Below, piece by piece: positions 14,807-16,503 of a stretch of DNA of 16,503 nucleotides. Under the pieces are notes generated by a model. The model saw only the letters and a program-made list of their open reading frames with translations, made no database searches and had not been told where the DNA came from. Position 1 is the stretch's first letter; each line of letters opens with the position of its first letter. The position numbers and the translations under genes are program-made. The stretch is taken from positions 1 through 16,503 of the forward strand of contig JADLGZ010000122.1 of the NCBI GenBank assembly GCA_020849075.1, written 5' to 3'. The DNA comes from Fimbriimonadaceae bacterium. GTDB taxonomy: Bacteria > Armatimonadota > Fimbriimonadia > Fimbriimonadales > Fimbriimonadaceae.

Positions 14807-14812
14807 ATTTTG
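14807..14812 (-). promoter_or_regulatory. -10-like element (TGG-CAAAAT) for the deacetylase operon
   Basis: On the minus strand TGG then CAAAAT ends five bases before the ATG at 14801, the same layout as guaB (TGC-CATAAT-5-ATG). CAAAAT matches TATAAT at four of six positions. It supports the ATG at 14801 over the GTG at 14816. Confidence 0.35.
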
Positions 14813-14914
14813 CCACGTATTGCTTGCTCTAGCCTGCGGAGCCCGTCCGATGGAATCGTTTGGTCTTCAGGATGCGTAATAGTAGTAGGATCACGGGTGA
14901 CTCTGGTCTTTAGG

Positions 14915-15358
14915 ATGGACGTGAAGCTCGCGCTGAGGCTCTTGTTGACAACAGTCTTGCTCATCTCTCAGGTGAGCTTCGGCGCTTCTGCCTGCTCGTG
15001 CTCTGTGGGAGCGACCCCGACCGTGCCTCAGACTGCGCCGGCGATGACCTGTCCGGTTACTGGCAAGGCTACTTGCGTTTGCTGCCCATCTGAGGATAAG
15101 CCGCATCATGAACTCGCAGAAAGGGTAATTGCCCAAGATGAGGGGACTTGTAAGTTAGTTGCAAGTCGCACAGTTTGCGTTGAGCCGGCAAGAAAGGCTC
15201 TCCAAGTAAGTAGCGAGGTGGCGGTCCTACCCGAGCCGGTCGACTTGAATGGCCGGTTGATCCATGTGTCCGAGGACAATTCGCCTTGCCTCAATAAGAC
15301 CCTAGTAACTTCCTCGGTTCTCCGCGCCCATGGCCTTCGTGCGCCTCCTGTTCGGTAA
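14915..15358 (+). CDS. Cys-rich exported protein, probably metal-binding
   Basis: The protein has 147 residues from ATG at 14915; GTG at 14921 (giving M-KLALRLL) is nearly as good. Residues 1 to about 26 form a signal peptide ending GASA before Cys27. The mature chain has nine cysteines at 27, 29, 46, 54, 56, 57, 79, 88 and 125, in CSC, TCPVTGKATCVCC, TCK, VCV and PCL settings, plus a His-His pair at 64-65. Such density outside the cytoplasm suggests soft-metal binding or disulfides. Alternatively Cys27 may be lipidated, though the lipobox is poor. I do not recognise the family. It is followed on the same strand by an LTxxQ protein and a FixH-domain protein, which fits a metal-resistance locus. 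An open frame back to 14759 is not used: it overlaps the deacetylase start. Confidence 0.75.
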   Translation: MDVKLALRLLLTTVLLISQVSFGASACSCSVGATPTVPQTAPAMTCPVTGKATCVCCPSEDKPHHELAERVIAQDEGTCKLVASRTVCVEPARKALQVSSEVAVLPEPVDLNGRLIHVSEDNSPCLNKTLVTSSVLRAHGLRAPPVR

Positions 15359-15420
15359 GACTTGGCCCTTGCTCCGCCAACCATGCGGACATAACGAACA
15401 ACACGAGGAAGTCTTTTACC

Positions 15421-15891
15421 ATGCATCTTAAGAGAAACTGGGACTCCGCTACAGGCGGAAGTCGCAGAAGATTTGGTCCCTTCGGGCCCGGAACACTAGT
15501 CGCCATACTTGGTGCCGTCGGCATTACTATCTATTGCTTTGCGAACGCTTCGCAACCTACCAGAATGCCTACGAAGACCGTTATCGGCAATCTTCGGAAG
15601 CCTCTCTGGAAGCCTCAGCCTGGGGACTTGCTGACGAGGAGTGAGCTGAAACTAACTCCAAAGCAGCGACGGGCCATTTTGGGGATTGCCCTGGATTGGA
15701 AAAAGCGCAAGAGTGAACTTGAAGCCGCCATGGCAACTTACGTACCGCGTCAAGGGCGACTTGACCAGCTTCAGGCGCAACTTGGCCCGTATCAGACACT
15801 ATCGCGCCAATTTGATTCGGATCGGTCCGAGGCTTGGCAGCGGGCCACTCATATTTTGACCGCACAGCAAAGAAAGGTGGTGACTCCTTGA
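15421..15891 (+). CDS. Membrane-anchored Spy/CpxP-like protein with two LTxxQ motifs
   Basis: The protein has 156 residues. A basic N-terminus (RNWDSATGGSRRRF) is followed by one transmembrane segment at about 24-43, leaving the rest outside the cytoplasm. The C-terminal part is helical and has LTPKQR (79-84) and LTAQQR (146-151). Two LTxxQ motifs on a helical scaffold are the mark of the Spy/CpxP/ZraP group, which act as periplasmic chaperones or metal-stress proteins. Unlike those soluble proteins this one appears tethered, or has an uncleaved signal. GAGGAA lies ten bases before the ATG. The last TGA overlaps a TTG that starts the next gene, so the two are probably translationally coupled. 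Family membership is by motif only. Confidence 0.78.
   Translation: MHLKRNWDSATGGSRRRFGPFGPGTLVAILGAVGITIYCFANASQPTRMPTKTVIGNLRKPLWKPQPGDLLTRSELKLTPKQRRAILGIALDWKKRKSELEAAMATYVPRQGRLDQLQAQLGPYQTLSRQFDSDRSEAWQRATHILTAQQRKVVTP
15873..15880 (+). promoter_or_regulatory. Shine-Dalgarno AAAGGTGG for the FixH-domain gene
   Basis: AAAGGTGG, close to the AAGGAGG ideal, ends seven bases before the TTG at 15888. It decides in favour of that TTG over the in-frame ATG at 15909. Confidence 0.6.
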
Positions 15892-16503
15892 GAAGTAAGA
15901 GTTGGCTGATGCGGCTCCAGGTAGCGATACTCTTGGTCTCGTTTACCGCCTTGATTTTTGGCGTAGACGGTAATGCTGGCCCATATCGCTTGAGCCTGGT
16001 GACCAATCCGAGCGTTGTTCCCGTTGGTAGGGCGAAGCTCCTGATTAGGGTTACGGACCATCAAGGTGCGCCGGTAAGCGATGCGTCCGTTAAGGCTCTT
16101 GCGCGAATGCCAGGAATGAAGATGGGCGAGCGCGAAGAAGTCGCTATGCCGACTGGAGAGCCGGGAAATTACAGTGCCCCAGCCGTCTTCTCAATGGCTG
16201 GTCGGTATGAGGTCACGGTTTCCATCAGTAGCCCCATAGGGAGTGGGCAAGCCAACTTGCCTCTTTCTACCGGACAGGCATCCGCTAGGCAGAATGGCTT
16301 TAACCCATCCCTTGCGCTCCTGTTGGGTGGGCTTGCAGGGGTGTCCTACATCTTGCTGAGGATGAGGGCAACCGGGCAGACCGTGAACATTCGGGGGCTC
16401 CTAAGCCGCTCTGTAATGGCGTCCATTGTTCTTTTGGCTGTTGTCTTGGCCGCCGGCATCTGGGCTGTGCGTAACCTTAGACGGGTGGGAGCAATGACAC
16501 CGC
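15888..16503 (+). CDS. FixH/YtkA-domain membrane protein, probably fused to an RND efflux adaptor (runs off right edge)
   Basis: At least 205 residues are present with no stop. The TTG start overlaps the previous TGA (TTGA). Hydrophobic segments lie at about 9-26, 141-157 and 176-193. Between the first two is an exported beta-sandwich (residues 31-130): YRLSLVTNPSVVPVGRAKLL, then LARMPGMKMGEREEVAMPTG and FSMAGRYEVTVSI. The methionine cluster MPGMKM and the MAGRYxV ending are typical of FixH/YtkA-like domains. The final IWAVRNLRRVGAMTP resembles the membrane anchor of CusB-type periplasmic adaptors from related loci, so the gene may continue into an HlyD/CusB domain beyond the edge. That is inference from memory of similar proteins. 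Likely role: copper or silver handling and efflux. Confidence 0.75.
   Translation, partial: MRSKSWLMRLQVAILLVSFTALIFGVDGNAGPYRLSLVTNPSVVPVGRAKLLIRVTDHQGAPVSDASVKALARMPGMKMGEREEVAMPTGEPGNYSAPAVFSMAGRYEVTVSISSPIGSGQANLPLSTGQASARQNGFNPSLALLLGGLAGVSYILLRMRATGQTVNIRGLLSRSVMASIVLLAVVLAAGIWAVRNLRRVGAMTP

Noticed and set aside
14759..14914. N-terminal extension of the Cys-rich gene
   Set aside because: It overlaps the deacetylase start and precedes an obvious signal peptide at 14915.

Overview
The window looks like a compact bacterial chromosome from an under-sampled, roughly 52-58% GC lineage. A CHRD-domain protein with a C-terminal PEP-CTERM sorting tail, many small secreted proteins and the gene styles are compatible with Armatimonadota (Fimbriimonadia). 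That taxonomic call is inference; no rRNA is present to test it.

Layout, left to right. (1) The N-terminus of an unrecognised secreted protein runs off the left edge (-). (2) guaB, IMP dehydrogenase (+). (3) A 231-base non-coding gap, then a CHRD/PEP-CTERM surface protein (+) whose stop overlaps that of a convergent GNAT acetyltransferase. (4) ppdK, pyruvate phosphate dikinase (-), upstream of and probably co-transcribed with the acetyltransferase. (5) Divergently, a co-directional run of an MFS transporter, a YbaL/Kef-type cation:proton antiporter and a small transaldolase (+). (6) A small exported YbjN-like protein (-), convergent with transaldolase and divergent from a large exported TPR-redoxin protein (+). 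(7) A tight four-gene minus-strand operon: polysaccharide deacetylase lipoprotein, a four-helix membrane protein, a DUF1801 protein and an exported protein of unknown function. (8) At the right edge, divergent from the deacetylase, three co-directional genes: a Cys-rich exported protein, a membrane-anchored protein with two Spy/CpxP-like LTxxQ motifs, and an FixH/YtkA-domain membrane protein that continues past the edge. These three look like the start of a heavy-metal (Cu/Ag-type) efflux locus.

The central metabolic genes (guaB, ppdK, transaldolase) are ordinary. Two things stand out. First, seven of fourteen gene starts have a -10-like hexamer, five with an upstream TGN, ending only 5-7 bases before the start codon, which suggests leaderless transcription. 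One of these, the antiporter, appears to begin at a non-canonical ATC codon. Second, the right-edge metal-handling cluster has a Cys-rich protein and a Met-rich FixH domain, probably fused to an efflux adaptor. No RNA genes, insertion sequences, CRISPR arrays or phage genes were seen. Non-coding gaps are all shorter than 300 bases.
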